A stretch of 64,000 nucleotides of DNA from Distichodus sexfasciatus (Eukaryota > Chordata > Actinopteri > Characiformes > Distichodontidae): contig JAVGVS010000010.1 in NCBI GenBank assembly GCA_032718565.1, positions 3,476,318 to 3,540,317 on the forward strand, written 5' to 3'. A program made the position numbers and the translations under genes. Positions 1 through 11,262 of this stretch are shown one piece after another. The notes beneath the pieces are model-generated. The model was given only the letters and a program-made list of their open reading frames with translations, did no database searches and was not told the DNA's origin. Position 1 is the first letter of the stretch, and each line of letters begins with the position of its first letter.

Positions 1-55
1 CCAGGACCTTCTCGCTGAGAGGCAGTGGCAATAACCTTTGTGCCACCGTGCTGCC
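1..55 (-). repeat. SINE-A fragment (tRNA-like head), cut by window edge
   Basis: The window opens inside the tRNA-derived end of the SINE called SINE-A here. On the + strand it reads as the complement of a head that begins with a GGCGGCACGGTGGC-type start and carries a B-box-like stretch. The same end is seen complete at 5073-5393 and 25821-26156. Only the head is inside the window. Confidence 0.75.
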
Positions 56-1499
56 TCAAAGCTATTTCACGACCATGAAATCTTGCTTCCATCTTCACCA
101 AGGTAAACTCCATTCTCTGACTCTATCTTGCAACTGCCACAGGTGCACTGTGCGGCAATGATCACGCACCACATGGATATTGTGTCTTCTCAAATGGAAC
201 TTCGGTGAACACCAATCAGAAACAAAAGTTAATTACTGCAACAACAGTTTTATTTAGCTTCTCCCCAACTGTTTATGACGGTATATGTTTTAACATTTAT
301 TTTTAACAAGCCCTCAGCATTTTGCTTTAAAAGATTTTAGTGGGCTTAAACAGTAACTAGGCATCTCAGGCCTCATATTTTGCACACTGCAGACGACCAT
401 TTACGTTGAGCTTGAAGAATGACTTTGTCTTCTTTCAAAGGCAGAGGTGTTGTGATTGCTTTCGAAGACTTCTTGCACTAAAGCATGGACTGTAGCCAGA
501 GCTCCCATCAATTTCCCACCCCACTCTAAAATGGCCTTAGGTCTCAACCGTAGATAGAGTAGATGAAAGTGTGAGGAAAAAAGACATGAAAAGAGAGGAA
601 AAACAGTACTGGAGACCCCCGCTTCTCTGCAGAACCGGACAGTATGGGGGTATATCCATCAGAGTGCGGGAGGGAGACTGTTAAGCCTGGTGGGGAGACG
701 GCTCAAAACACAATCGATAGTCCCAGTCCTGCTCTGAGATGATGTGGCTGTCTGAGGGGCGTGGGAGCAAAGAGGACAGGAGGAGGCCACTGTTTAATTA
801 ATTCCTCTGAGTCATGACTCGCGGCATAGTAATTACATGTGTCTGAGGGGCGATGGGGCAAGAGGCTCGCAGGCAGGGCAGGATGGACTGATAGCTGGTC
901 AGACTGCTGAGGCTGTGAGGGACTGAAGGATGAAACCAGCAGGGAGCCTGCTGGGAAATAATGCAACCCAGCTGACATCAAACGACACATCCACATCACA
1001 GTCCATTTCCAACACAGTTCTGGGGGGAAATGGTTTTTACTTAGAGGCAGAGTATGTGTGTGTGTGTTAGTCTGGGGAGGTTTTTAGATATTTGTGAGTT
1101 TGTGAGGAAGTAACTAGTAGTTAGGAAAACTTGAGAATTTGTCAGATTTTTCTGGCTTTGTGAGGCCTTTTTTTAAGTGTCAAATGGTTTGACTGCTTTT
1201 AGTTACTGAGGTTTAGGTTATGGTCAGGTGTAGCTTTTATAGATCCATATCACATCAGTGTCTCACAAATATAACAAGATGTGACTGTGTGTATGTGTGA
1301 GAGAACAAAAGACTGGCTGTAAGGAGACATTGATTGATTTGAAGGTACTAATCAGACAGGAAGGGTGGTAGTTTGTGTGTGTGAGAAAGAAAGAGAAACA
1401 GAGAAAGAGAGAGAGATGACAGTTGTCCTCTGCGGGGCAAAAGATATATCTTGACTCCTCTATTAAAACTAAGAAAGGGTAAAGAAAGATCTATATTAA
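56..1499. other. Unique non-coding DNA
   Basis: No repeat family, gene or RNA is recognised. The part at about 600-1010 is less AT-rich than its surroundings. Short (TG)n runs lie near 1055 and a purine-rich stretch (GAGAAAGAAAGAG type) near 1380-1420. Confidence 0.5.
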
Positions 1500-1760
1500 G
1501 CTGACAGAACAACTGACCGGCTAAACTGCTGGCGCTTTGTGCCGTGTGCTGGGGGTCAGCGGCCTGTAAACTGGCCCTCTGACGCCATGATGAGAAATAA
1601 GCCCTCATCAGCGAGCATCCAGAGCCTGGCCTCGTGAGTAGCCTCCATTTCTCAGCGCTGTGGCAAGGTGCCTCTTCTCCATTACACAGACTTCCAAAAA
1701 TACATTAGACTGGTTTGGGCAGTTAATAGCCTCACATTGTTATTTTTGCTTGCTAGCTAG
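1500..1760. promoter_or_regulatory. Candidate conserved non-coding block
   Basis: Unique, balanced-composition sequence without repeats, embedded in AT-rich DNA. It holds a TAAA-rich start followed by GC-rich words and a TTAATAGCC-type homeodomain-like site near 1723. No ORF crosses it in a convincing way. The regulatory reading is an inference from composition only. Confidence 0.2.
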
Positions 1761-3442
1761 TGGCCACGCGCAACATATGGCACGAGATCAAATAGAGATT
1801 AATGACCTCTCAGAGGTGTTTATTAGTATTATATTTCTTTAGCTAAAAGCAGACATACCAGAAGCAATCACATTTTCTACTCTAGCAATGGTACTGTACA
1901 TCTTAGACTGAAATAAATCAATGACACCTTATTTTTTTTTAGAGCAGATGCCCTTTCCATGGTTTATAATGAAAATAAGCAAGCTCTTTGACTCAGCAGT
2001 TTATTACAAATTGCTTGTCAAAGAAGATAACTAAATAGGTCGCTCCAACAACAACTTACATTCCTCTTTTTGGAATGGCGCATTATTACATTGCCTTACA
2101 GAAAAATTCTGTAAGTAACATGAGAGTGTGAATTCCTCATTAAGTGGGAAGCAGAATTCTCTTTATTAATGCTAAACGTTTTATTGCGATTGAACTCCAT
2201 CAGCCATTGATCCGGCCAATTTGCAAGTGGTAGGTTTGCTATTACAGATTAGCACAAACCATTCAAACTAGGCCAAAATGATATGGTGCAGCCCAAGTGG
2301 CTTGATGGAATAAATTTGACAAATGCGTGTTTCTCTTTTGTACATTTCACAATGGAACTTGCCAGTGGAGCTATCTCGTTATCCCAGGGCTCTCTCCCCG
2401 TAATGTGAGTGCAAGAAATACTCGAGCACATTAATAGACCCTCATTACTGAAGACGGTGCAGACAGTGGAGTGCGATGCTATGTACGAGGGCAGTGGAAG
2501 CATTACATCCAGCAGAGCATTTGAGGCATGTGATTAACTCCGAAACATGTTGATATGGGATTAATGTATTCTTATCATGCTTCATTCACCGGCTGTTCAC
2601 ATAATGATGCTTCCTAAACAGGGTGCAGGCAGAAACCTATTTTCTCTTTGATGGAAGATGCCTTCCAGCGAGAGCAGAATCCATGCCAAAGTAAAGAGAG
2701 ACATCAAAACGTCCACGTTATGTATGTTTTTAAAAGCGTGCAGCGTATACTTAAATAAAATGTGTAGAAATATGTTTCTCAAGGTAGCCAAAAATATTTA
2801 TTTATCTGGAAATAATAAATGTAAGGTGTGCCTAGAATGCCTACACAGAAAAGCGAATGAAGAAATGTAGACATTCATGGCCAATTCAGTAATTCAGATT
2901 TCTGCTCAATGAAAGGTTTCTAAATAACATTTTGCCATCTGTACACAGCGAGACCTGAGAATGTTCTAGTTGTACAGATGGGGAGAAAATAATTTTTATT
3001 ATCTTGTCTCAAACATGACATTAAAATGTATATAGTTAGTGCAATTATAGTGTCCAATTTGCTTGTCATTTCCCTACATTGTATATTTCCAGGAATTATT
3101 ACTCTAGAATTATTGAGTGAGAGAGAGAGAATCCTTGAGACCTGTGGCTTGCTTTCATGAATCTCTGATCATCTCAATAGCTGTTTAAAGCATACACACA
3201 TCAGCCATGTGATGCTTAGATGTGTGAATCTGAAATTATTTTTACTTTTGACTAATTGCCTTTTATCTGTATTTTCTAAAGTCATCTGCGATAGGTGAGT
3301 CTATTGCATCAGGTAGTACTCAAGTACTCATCCTTTATAATGTGATTCAGAGAGACATATACAGTATGTGATGTGAAAAGTATGCAACTAAGCAGCACAG
3401 ATGCACATTTGGAAGCACATAAGCACACTCTATTATGTAGTT
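1761..3442. other. Unique AT-rich non-coding DNA
   Basis: No recognised repeat. The segment at about 2260-2550 has more balanced composition and several TAAT words and could be a conserved element, but nothing in the sequence alone proves it. A short (GA)n run lies at 3117-3130. Confidence 0.45.
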
Positions 3443-3794
3443 TTAAAAGAGAACATCAGTCAGTTTCAACATTTAGCTCTATTGTTTGGTGTCACAGAGT
3501 GCCGTCAGTAACAACAAAAATGACAATTGGCGCTACCTACACCGACTTGTGCTCCTTCTAGTGTTCACACCCTGCCGACTGCAATACTAACCACCTGGGA
3601 CATGTTTTATTCTCTTAACATGTTCAAAAAGTAACTGCAGTAGTTTTGAAAGAACAGTATAAAACAGTGTTTATTCAGGCAGTCACATACCGTTGTTTAC
3701 ACTTTGTTTACTCTCATCGCTTCCAGTACTCCGTGCACACTGTGACACCGAACAATAGAGCAAAATGTTAAATTTGACCGAAGTTCTCCTTTAA
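3443..3794. mobile_element. TTAA-flanked MITE with about 55-bp inverted repeats (piggyBac-like)
   Basis: Both ends are TTAA (3443-3446 and 3791-3794). Reading inward from each end gives the same sequence: TTAAA(A/G)GAGAAC, then a TCAG/TCGG variant, then TTTAACATTT or TTCAACATTT, GCTCTATTGTT and GGTGTCACAG. The arms match over roughly 55 bp with scattered differences. The core of about 240 bp has no ORF, so this is a non-autonomous element. The TTAA target is the signature of piggyBac-type transposases; family assignment beyond that is inference. I recognise this terminus as common in fish genomes. Confidence 0.8.
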
Positions 3795-4513
3795 GTAATA
3801 TTATTAAACACTGTGTTATTACCAAATGTTTGTAGACTGAGGGAGTAGCAACCCTAAATGCTATTTCTGTTCAAAGCTTTCTGTGTCTAATCTCTCTTCA
3901 CAGGTTAAAACTTCATGTGCTGAAGCTGGTTGTGCCCTTCCTTTGTGCCTTGTGACATTTGACTGTAGAGGTTGACATTTGGACTTGGCCTGAGATAACG
4001 CCAGGGGCCTCTGAGTCTTTAGTTTACCCATGTTACCCAGCTTTATTGTGTATAAGGTATTTTTGTCAAGACGAAGCAAGTTCTTGCTGTGACACTCGGG
4101 ATGTGGGAGGAGTCGACAGCCTCTAATTTCCTTGTTAACTTCAGAAGTTAGCTGCACTGCCTCACCCATGAAAACCACATGCCTGTATCCCTTCTAGTCT
4201 TTGACTGGGGGAGCTGCTTCAAGAATAAATCAGATCTCTTCTTTCACTGAGAAGTTTTAAGCTTTAATCAAAGTCTTGTCCTGGCCAATCTCAGCCTTCG
4301 GACCTGAAGTAGCCTCTGCCATTCAGGAAAATGCACAGGATAGATGGCAGAGGCTAGGAGGAGAATGAATAAACAGGCTTGAGAGGGATTAGCATGAAAC
4401 TCTACATTTCTTAGTCTTTTATAGTCAAAATCTATATTCACTTTTATTGTGATCTCAGCTATATCAATTATATACTATTCCATATTGTGCTTTTGAAACC
4501 CAACGACCTGCGG
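3795..4513. other. Unique non-coding DNA
   Basis: No repeat or gene recognised between the MITE and the SINE-A tail fragment. Confidence 0.45.
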
Positions 4514-4606
4514 CCCCCGCCTTGCGCCCATAAGATCCCAGGATAGGCTCCAGTGCCCACCCGCGACCCCAGTTAAGATAGTTCAGATAATGAATGAATG
4601 AATGAA
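4514..4606 (+). repeat. SINE-A 3' fragment
   Basis: This is the distal half of SINE-A in sense orientation: CCCCGCCTTGCGCCC, then GGATAGGCTCC, GCGACCCCAGTTAAGA, GTTCAGATAATGAATG and a short (GAAT)n tail. The tRNA-like head is missing, which is 5' truncation or decay. Confidence 0.85.
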
Positions 4607-5059
4607 ACATAGACATTAAAATTACTCAAAAAATTGTGTTTTTATTTATTAACGTTCGATCCCTATATGTGATTGTGCATTTGAAACCTTTATAGCAAGA
4701 TTTGCATACAGAATTATAGGTGTCAATGAAATGAAACCTTGTAAACATTAACAATATTTAAGCAAAGAAAAGGTGACTGTGAGGTATTGTTGAGTTAAAA
4801 ACGTTGAAGTGGTGTTTTTGCCCTCCTACAAAATTGTGTAAAACTGTGTGTCGAGTTTAAGTCAACCATAATGCATTAGTTCTGCACTGAAACGCTCTTG
4901 AGATCTACCATTACATTTATGCCTCCATGTGAGTGCACTTAATATCAGAAAATAGTAATGTGGAGTCTGGCTGACCTTTTCTACTGCAGAGTTTTGAAGG
5001 CTTTGTGTAGAACAGTTGCAACTATTGCTGTTGCCTTGTTCCTTCACTTAGTGTATGTA
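4607..5059. other. Unique non-coding DNA
   Basis: AT-rich spacer without recognised repeats. Confidence 0.4.
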
Positions 5060-5407
5060 TATTATTCAGGTTCATTCATTCATTATCCGAACCGCCTTAT
5101 CAAAACTGGGATCCCGGGAGGACCCGTGCCCATCCCGGGAGCTTACGGGCGCAAGGCGGGGACCAATCCTGGATAGGGGCGAACACACCGCAGGGCACAC
5201 GCACAGTCACACTCACATGTTACAGGCCTATAGCCTATAGTGCATGCTTTTGGACTGCGGTAGGAAACCCACATGAACACGGGGAGAGAATGCAAACTCC
5301 ACACAGAAAGGCCCTATGGCCGACCCGAGGCTTGAACCCAGGACCTTCTTGCTGTGAGGCGGCAGCGCTAATCACTACGCCACAGTACTGCTCTATTACT
5401 CAGGTTC
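5060..5407 (-). mobile_element. Full-length SINE-A with target-site duplication
   Basis: The SINE body (about 5074-5393) lies antisense: (CATT)n tail complement, ATTATCCGAACCGCC, CCCGGGAGCTTACGGGCG, a (CA)-rich centre, TTTTGGACTGCGG, CACGGGGAGAGAATGCAAA, CCACACAGAAAGGCCC, TTGAACCCAGGACC (B-box complement) and the head GGCGGCAGCGCTAATCACTACGCC. The flanks repeat TATTA(T/C)TCAGGTTC at 5060-5073 and 5394-5407, matching 13 of 14 bases. That duplication shows insertion by target-primed retrotransposition. SINEs are transcribed by RNA polymerase III and copied by a LINE-encoded enzyme. Confidence 0.92.
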
Positions 5408-6639
5408 TGCTTCAAGGTATTCGTACAGCCTTATAAAATGTGTTCATTGGGCATCATTCATCAAAACATTAAACTTATTTCACCTGACATAAAAATAGGG
5501 GATGTGGGGCTATACCGTGACCTCGTTCTCTGACCAAACCCGTCTCAGTAAACATGCTCCACTATTTCCAAGGCGACCCCTGCTTTGTGTGTGTCGTCTC
5601 TTTCCTAGACAGCAGGATGAGAGGCGGGTGGTGTCTCATGGGCGCAAACTGATAAATGGTTATTGCATTATTAATGCAAAGTTACAAAAGCAAGGGGTCA
5701 GTAAAGAAAGCTGTGTTGATGCACTGATGCTTGGATGTGGAAACAGGCTACTGAGGGCTTTGTATGGAGTACAACTCAGTTTTATGGCTCAAAAAAGGTT
5801 CGAGAGCACATAGAGAGGTAAACAAACAGGCTGATATAGTGAGAATATTTAGAAGTTTACAGTTTGTGTTCTCAGCTAAAAGCTCCCTGGAATATGTAAG
5901 GGTTTGTTCTAGTGCACAGAAATATTGACCTCTGGCCCGGGAAAACAGAACAAATCTCCTGACCCTGGTGTGAAGGGATGGATACATGACTCCAAGGTTT
6001 AATACCATTCCTAGGGGCAGTAACAAACCTTTCGATGAGATGACCTACATACAATGCACCCCATTTCAGATGGAATGTGCAAGATAAATCAAAATGTACG
6101 CCCATGACATTTATTAGAGAGAACTCGTGCGGGAAAGCAATTGGTTTGAATGAAATATGTTTTGATTTCTGATGGAGGCCTGAGAAAAATCGAGACTGAT
6201 GCTTGTGTGTGTATGTGTTTGGGTGGATGCGAGTGAGCGAGGCAGGTGTTGGGAGATCAGGTGGTAGTTAGTAATTCACTAAGCATAATAATTCAGAGGG
6301 GAGCTGAGTCATGTCAGTAAATTTGGGGTGTGTGTGTTTGTGCGTGTTTGTGTGTGTGTCAGTGAGATAGAGAGATCGTGACTTCTGAGCAATTTAAGCC
6401 TGTAACAAAGACGAAGATGAATGGAGGGACAAGAGGATGGGAATAAAGGAGTTGCAGGGTCTTAAAATTCTTACAAATGCAGAAATGGACTGTGATGTAA
6501 CTGTAAGGATATTGACTTGTAATTAGAATCAGAGTCATTGTTGACCTTCAAGCAGATAATGTTGTTCCATATTTATATTATTTAATTCAAGTGTTGCTTA
6601 ATATTTGTCAATTGAAAGTCTCTCTATGGTCCTTCTGAA
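5408..6639. other. Unique non-coding DNA with a short TG-rich tract
   Basis: No gene or dispersed repeat recognised. An interrupted (TG)n tract lies at about 6328-6360. Confidence 0.45.
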
Positions 6640-6781
6640 GCCAATCCAAAGTTGCAATGTTTTTAGGCTTTTTGTTGCAATAAAGTTGCGGTAATTGGTC
6701 AAAATTGCACGGTAGTAATGAATTTGCAGGGATTGGCTGAATTTGTGATAATAGATGTGATTGCAACATCGCAACTTCTAA
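6640..6781 (+). mobile_element. Internally deleted fragment of the CAGTCCCTCC-type DNA transposon
   Basis: The stretch matches two separated parts of the complete copy at 45627-46097. First comes AAGTTGCAATGTTTTTAGGC and TTTTGTTGCAATAA-GTTGCG, then GCACGGTAGTAATGAATT, GGGATTGGCTGAATTTG and a final AACATCG. The middle of the element is missing, and the terminal CAG...CTG bases are not recognisable. Confidence 0.7.
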
Positions 6782-6988
6782 CCTAAATAACTCCTTCCAA
6801 ATCAACAGTGTCATATAATCAATCAGGGTTAAATGGCATTGCCAGATTTTGATATGATAAACAACATGTTAGATATAATATTTGATAAAATGTTGTCTTT
6901 ACTCAGTAATAATCATAGTGCAAAAAAGTATTGACCTTAGTAACACTTCCTAGAGAATTCCATTCTTGCATTTATATGGTTCTTGGCT
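6782..6988. other. Unique non-coding DNA
   Basis: AT-rich spacer with nothing recognised. Confidence 0.4.
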
Positions 6989-7064
6989 TTTAAAAAAAAT
7001 CCTCACTGAGTTACGGTTGCTCATGGTTTAAAAAAAATCCTCACTGAGTTACGGTTGCTCATGG
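6989..7064 (+). repeat. Perfect 38-bp tandem duplication
   Basis: Two identical 38-bp units lie side by side at 6989-7026 and 7027-7064. Each starts TTTAAAAAAAATCC and ends GGTTGCTCATGG. Zero differences means the duplication is recent or is an assembly artefact. It is not part of any repeat family seen elsewhere in the window. Confidence 0.97.
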
Positions 7065-8639
7065 TATGACCTTTGCATTGCTTTAACAATAGCAAGACGG
7101 ATGGCTGATGGCACCTCTGATGTGTTCGGCTTGAGTTCGAGGCAAGGCAAAATTGCTTCCCTGTAAAATCGCCTCAGCTATCTATCCAAATTTCCGTTGG
7201 AAAGTCCAAATAGGCTCCATATTTCTGGGCCTCATTAAGTTCCATAAAGGAACTGGTTTGTTACTCCACTGGCAGGGTAATAGCTGTGACCCAGCGGGTC
7301 TCGCTGTAACAATGAGTGTAGGAAAGGTAGAGCCAAGGTTTGACATGCTAGCGGCCATGATAGTGGGAAGAGCTGTGCTGTGCACATAGAGTATGAGATT
7401 TAAAAAAAAATCAAAACAGGAGTCTTGCTTGGGGGGAAAAGCCCATCATAGACCAGTATAACTCAGTGAAACCCACACAAAACCACGAGTGACAATCATA
7501 CGCTCTGTCTTAAAAGTGGCTTGTTAAAACATTTCCACCATTTAGTCAACCTGCTTTTAATTCTGTTATATTTGGAGTGTTACATAGAAATAACATTCGT
7601 CTTTAAATAATGGTATGTATTCTTTGTACTAATGGTAGGCATTTCTTTCTATTACCAGATTTTTATTGTTAATTTTACTTCATATTTTACTGTAAAGCAT
7701 GTTGAATGACCTCTGTGTATGATGACTGACTACATAAATAAATGTAACTTACTATTTAAAAATGAGTTAGTCATTTTCTGTTTATATTTGACTGGTCTGC
7801 CAGGTCCAGTTTTCAAAACATCTTAAAATTGTAAAATGGGTTTTCACAGACCAATATAAGATGTTGTCAAGCTAAAAAACAGCTTCCTGGAACAAGCAAG
7901 TCTTCTGTGCTCGTTAATCTGGGAGGTATAATAGCCCAATTTGTGTCTTAGAGCAACACAAGTATTGACTGAAATGAAGTTACAAAAGAAAGTTGTGGGT
8001 TGTGAGTTCATTTATGTCAGAGTGGCAATATGAGATTACACTGAGGCACAATGATGGGTAATATCCTGTTTGCTCATCAGTGGGATCTTACTGGATGCTC
8101 TATTAATTGTTTTGCATTGGAATTTGTCAAGCTTTTGTCAAGTTGTGTAAAATGTATGACAAGTTGTCACAGGTTCTAATCCGAGTCTCAGTGTCTGACA
8201 GGTAATTATGGCAGATTGACACTATGTTCCTGAAATACGAACAAAAACAACGACCTCCATCATCTATTTTACGAGCACAAATATTTTTCACAAAGAGTTT
8301 AACATGGAGTACATTAGAGTGGAGATAATTTAATGCAACATGATGTATTTTGTTTCGCACTTGACTCAAGGGGCAATGGCATTCAATGAATATATTTTGT
8401 GATTTTGCATCAGTAGTCATCTGTCCATTTTAGATCCATTTTTCAAAATGCTTCAGCTTCAATCATGTCATTATGCAAGTTTACATAGTTGTGTAAACTC
8501 AGAGAGTATTTCTTTGTGTGTGTGTCTATCTATACAGTGAGGGGAGGCTGCTGATACCAGCTTTGACAAATAATGCCGATGATGGATGGAAAGCAGTGGC
8601 TGAAACTGACTTTGTGATCACATTAGGGGTGTAAACACT
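7065..8639. other. Unique AT-rich non-coding DNA
   Basis: No recognised repeat or gene. A TAGGGGTGTAAAC word at 8625-8637 resembles the terminus of the hAT-like element at 48614 but has no partner nearby. Confidence 0.45.
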
Positions 8640-8830
8640 TTGTGAAGAGGAACAGTGTCATTCAAACTCTAAAACAACAATTAAGCTCGGCGTGCCGCTG
8701 CCAGTAATGCCCACTGGCAGAGATTGCTTCATAATTACTTTTAATTAATCTCGCCAAATTGAATCGGCGGGAATTTACTTCTGTGACAATCATATTTCCA
8801 TCATCACACGGGGATGGATTATCAAATGAG
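8640..8830. promoter_or_regulatory. Candidate conserved non-coding element
   Basis: This unique block carries clustered homeodomain-type words: TAATTACTTTTAATTAATC at about 8732-8750. They are followed by CG-containing sequence (AATTGAATCGGCGGGAATTT), which is unusual in this CpG-poor region. The mix of TAATTA cores and retained CpGs is typical of developmental enhancers. The call is an inference; no alignment was possible. Confidence 0.28.
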
Positions 8831-9989
8831 GAGATGGGAGATGTGTTTTAGATTAATCAGAAATGTGAAAGGGAGGGGAGGATTGGCAGGAAAGAGAACA
8901 CACTGAAAAAGGACAGTGGAATCATAACTTTTTACATTGCAGTTTAAGAAATATGCAGCCTGCAGAAATCAAAATAGATAAACCCTTCCATGCATATACA
9001 GTCCAAACTAATAGAATGGACAAATGAAAGTTAAGTCTTAAAATGAAAGTGCACAAAAGTGTTAAATGTAAATAAAAGTTGATCAGTTTGCCGGGTTGAG
9101 TTGGAGTGTGGACCCAGATTTTATATATGCTATATATGGTATAAAATAATATAACAGTTATACGCCATTAAACACCTGAAAAGCAATAAAAATAGATGAA
9201 TTCATAGTGATATTACTAATAAATGCAAATACGCAAAGTGTGGCATGCAATTGCAGCTGGAAGTATTGGCAGTATGTAGAACTTACTTCATTTACTCACA
9301 TACATACATAAACTCTTTTCATTAGTGCTCTGGAGCACACTGAGTGCTCTGGAGAACCTTTTATGAAGTTAAAGGCTCTTTGGAGAACTGAATGCAAAAC
9401 AAGAGTTCCTAAAGTTACACTTAAGAACCTAGTTAAGTTAAAGTATGATCTTAATGACTGCTGACCCTATGCCTAACCTACTGATTTACTTGTGGATTTG
9501 TGTAGAAATTATTGTTATGGTGAAATTTTTAATTGTAACAGCAACCTTGTTGTAGCCAGCAACTTTGCTAATGCCCATGAATTTAAACTTAAGTTCTGAT
9601 TAACAACCAAATGAATTAATCATTGTTAGAATAAACATGCAATTGCCAATATATTACTGAAATTATTGGTTACCATACTTCTTAAAGTTTTATGTACTTG
9701 GATATTTCCCATGAGAATTTATTATTTTTTTAATGAAGGTATGTTTTACAATTCAGCATGGCTTTGTCTTTCATTCTATATATTGCTATATCATTGAATA
9801 TGCTCACGTCTCATTGCATATTTTTTTCCCTCCATATTTTCATTCTGGATACTCGTAATGAGCTGAGTGGAGAGAAAAGTCTCTAATAGGTGCCCTTTGC
9901 TCTGCGGCAACCATTTATACTTGAATTTGCTCCATCAAGCATTGCTGTATTCAGTGAAGGACGAGTATTTCTAGTGCACATGATCAAAT
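8831..9989. other. Unique AT-rich non-coding DNA
   Basis: No repeat or gene recognised. The word GTGCTCTGGAG occurs twice at about 9325-9355, a small local duplication. Confidence 0.45.
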
Positions 9990-10260
9990 GTTTGCACATG
10001 CCATTAGAGCATGGTTAGCTAAAGTCCTTTGAATGGTGCGCATCATGGCCGGGGTTGATTGCTGTGCCGTATCAATAGAGATGCCTGAGTGCTTTTTCTG
10101 TCTGTTGGAGCCTAATGCAGTAATGCACTTGGCATTCCTTTTCAACTCATGCCACATTCCGTCAGCTTTAGGGGGCACCAGACCCACGCTGAGAGGCCTT
10201 GGGTAAGACAAGCACAATTTCATTTCTGCTGTGTACCCTGGTGCTAGCATCACTCCCTCA
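9990..10260. promoter_or_regulatory. Candidate conserved non-coding block
   Basis: A unique, balanced-composition stretch between AT-rich DNA and a (CA)n array. It contains a TCF/LEF-like CCTTTGAA at about 10027 and several retained CpGs. Open frames on both strands are short and lack recognisable domains. Enhancer-like function is inferred only from composition. Confidence 0.22.
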
Positions 10261-10321
10261 GGGAGACATACACTTGATTATGTCCTTGACCTTCTGAGAA
10301 ACTACAGGAATGATATGGAGA

Positions 10322-10322
<1 letters not shown>

Positions 10323-10380
<58 letters not shown>
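10323..10380. repeat. (CA)29 microsatellite
   Basis: An uninterrupted CA dinucleotide run of 58 bp. It directly abuts sequence resembling the left part of the (CA)n-associated repeat at 10911-11262. Confidence 0.98.
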
Positions 10381-10383
<3 letters not shown>

Positions 10384-10470
10384 ACCTCTTGCTATCTTTG
10401 TGAGTTATTTCCTCTGGCTCCAATAATTATTAGATTTAACTCTAATATTCACCAAAAGACATGTTCCAAC
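10381..10470 (+). repeat. Decayed copy of the (CA)n-associated repeat
   Basis: Directly after the CA run the sequence reads TATCTTTGTGAGTTATTTCC, CTCCAATAATTATTAGA and TCTAATATTCACC. The good copy at 10967-11040 has, in the same order, TATCTTTGTGAGGTCCTTC, CTCCCATAATGACTAAAG and TTTTACACC. Similarity fades to the right. Confidence 0.55.
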
Positions 10471-10905
10471 GCATAAAGTATAATATAATGCATTACATTC
10501 ACTTGCTAACAATTAACTCACAAATCCAGATGGTTGGATTTAATCAAGTTTCTGAAATTCAGCAACTGTTGCTCTCACACGCACACACATACACACAGCA
10601 CTGATTGGCAGGTGAGTAACAGTGCACAGGCAGCTTGTGGGACTTCTATTTATATAGCTATGTTTAGTGAAAAGGTCTAACTAGACACATGGAATCAAGA
10701 TTCTCTTACTGTCTGATTAAAAAGCTCACATGGTAACAAAATTTAGCAGCGTATCTATAAATAGGGTTGAATCAACAGACTTTTCTTTTCACCTAAGACC
10801 TGTATAATCACATACTCATCGTGCTTCAGTGCATCCAAAGCAGCGGATACAAGCATAGCCTGTGGTGCCTGGTGTCTTTTTATGCGCTGGGTTTGGAGCA
10901 TACAC

Positions 10906-10910
<5 letters not shown>
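10471..10910. other. Unique non-coding DNA between CA arrays
   Basis: No repeat recognised apart from a short (CA)n at about 10577-10598. Confidence 0.4.
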
Positions 10911-10954
<44 letters not shown>

Positions 10955-11262
10955 CACACACACACAGTCTTGTATTACTATCTTTGTGAGGTCCTTCAAT
11001 AAGCTCCCATAATGACTAAAGTACATAATTTTACACCTACACCTAATCCTAACCCTAACCTTAACCTCAGTAACCAAAAACACATTTTACCTCTTTTAGT
11101 TTCTCAAATAAAACAAGCACATTTTCTATAAAGTCGTTTTTCCTCATGGGGACCTCTCAAATGTCCCCACAAAGCCCCAAAAAACAGATAAAAGTGATTT
11201 TAGGGGACAAAAAGGTCCCCACAATGCGATAAATACATAAACACACACACACACACACACAC
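10911..11262 (+). mobile_element. (CA)n-bracketed dispersed repeat, near-complete copy
   Basis: A (CA)n array (10911-10966) is followed by about 270 bp of non-simple sequence, then by a second (CA)n array (11241-11262). The body has TATCTTTGTGAGGTCC, a telomere-like CCTAACCCTAACCTTAACC run at about 11046-11065, AAACAAGCACATTTTC, and two short hairpins: GGGGACC...GGTCCCC types at about 11149-11168 and 11202-11221. The same body with CA/GT arrays at both ends is found inverted at 52333-52668. Partial copies lie at 10381, 17571 and 49918. There is no ORF. It is a dispersed repeat of unknown mechanism; I recognise the GGGGACC/GGTCCCC motif as common next to fish microsatellites. Confidence 0.8.

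Noticed and set aside
8625..8637. Terminus of a TAGGGGTGTAA hAT-like element
   Set aside because: A 13-base word without inverted partner or internal similarity; chance match is likely.
9325..9355. GTGCTCTGGAG repeated twice
   Set aside because: Too short and only two units; not informative.
11046..11065. CCTAACCCTAACC-like interstitial telomere repeat
   Set aside because: Only about three degenerate units, and the same run is present at the matching place in the other copy of the (CA)n-associated repeat (about 52531-52551), so it belongs to that repeat.
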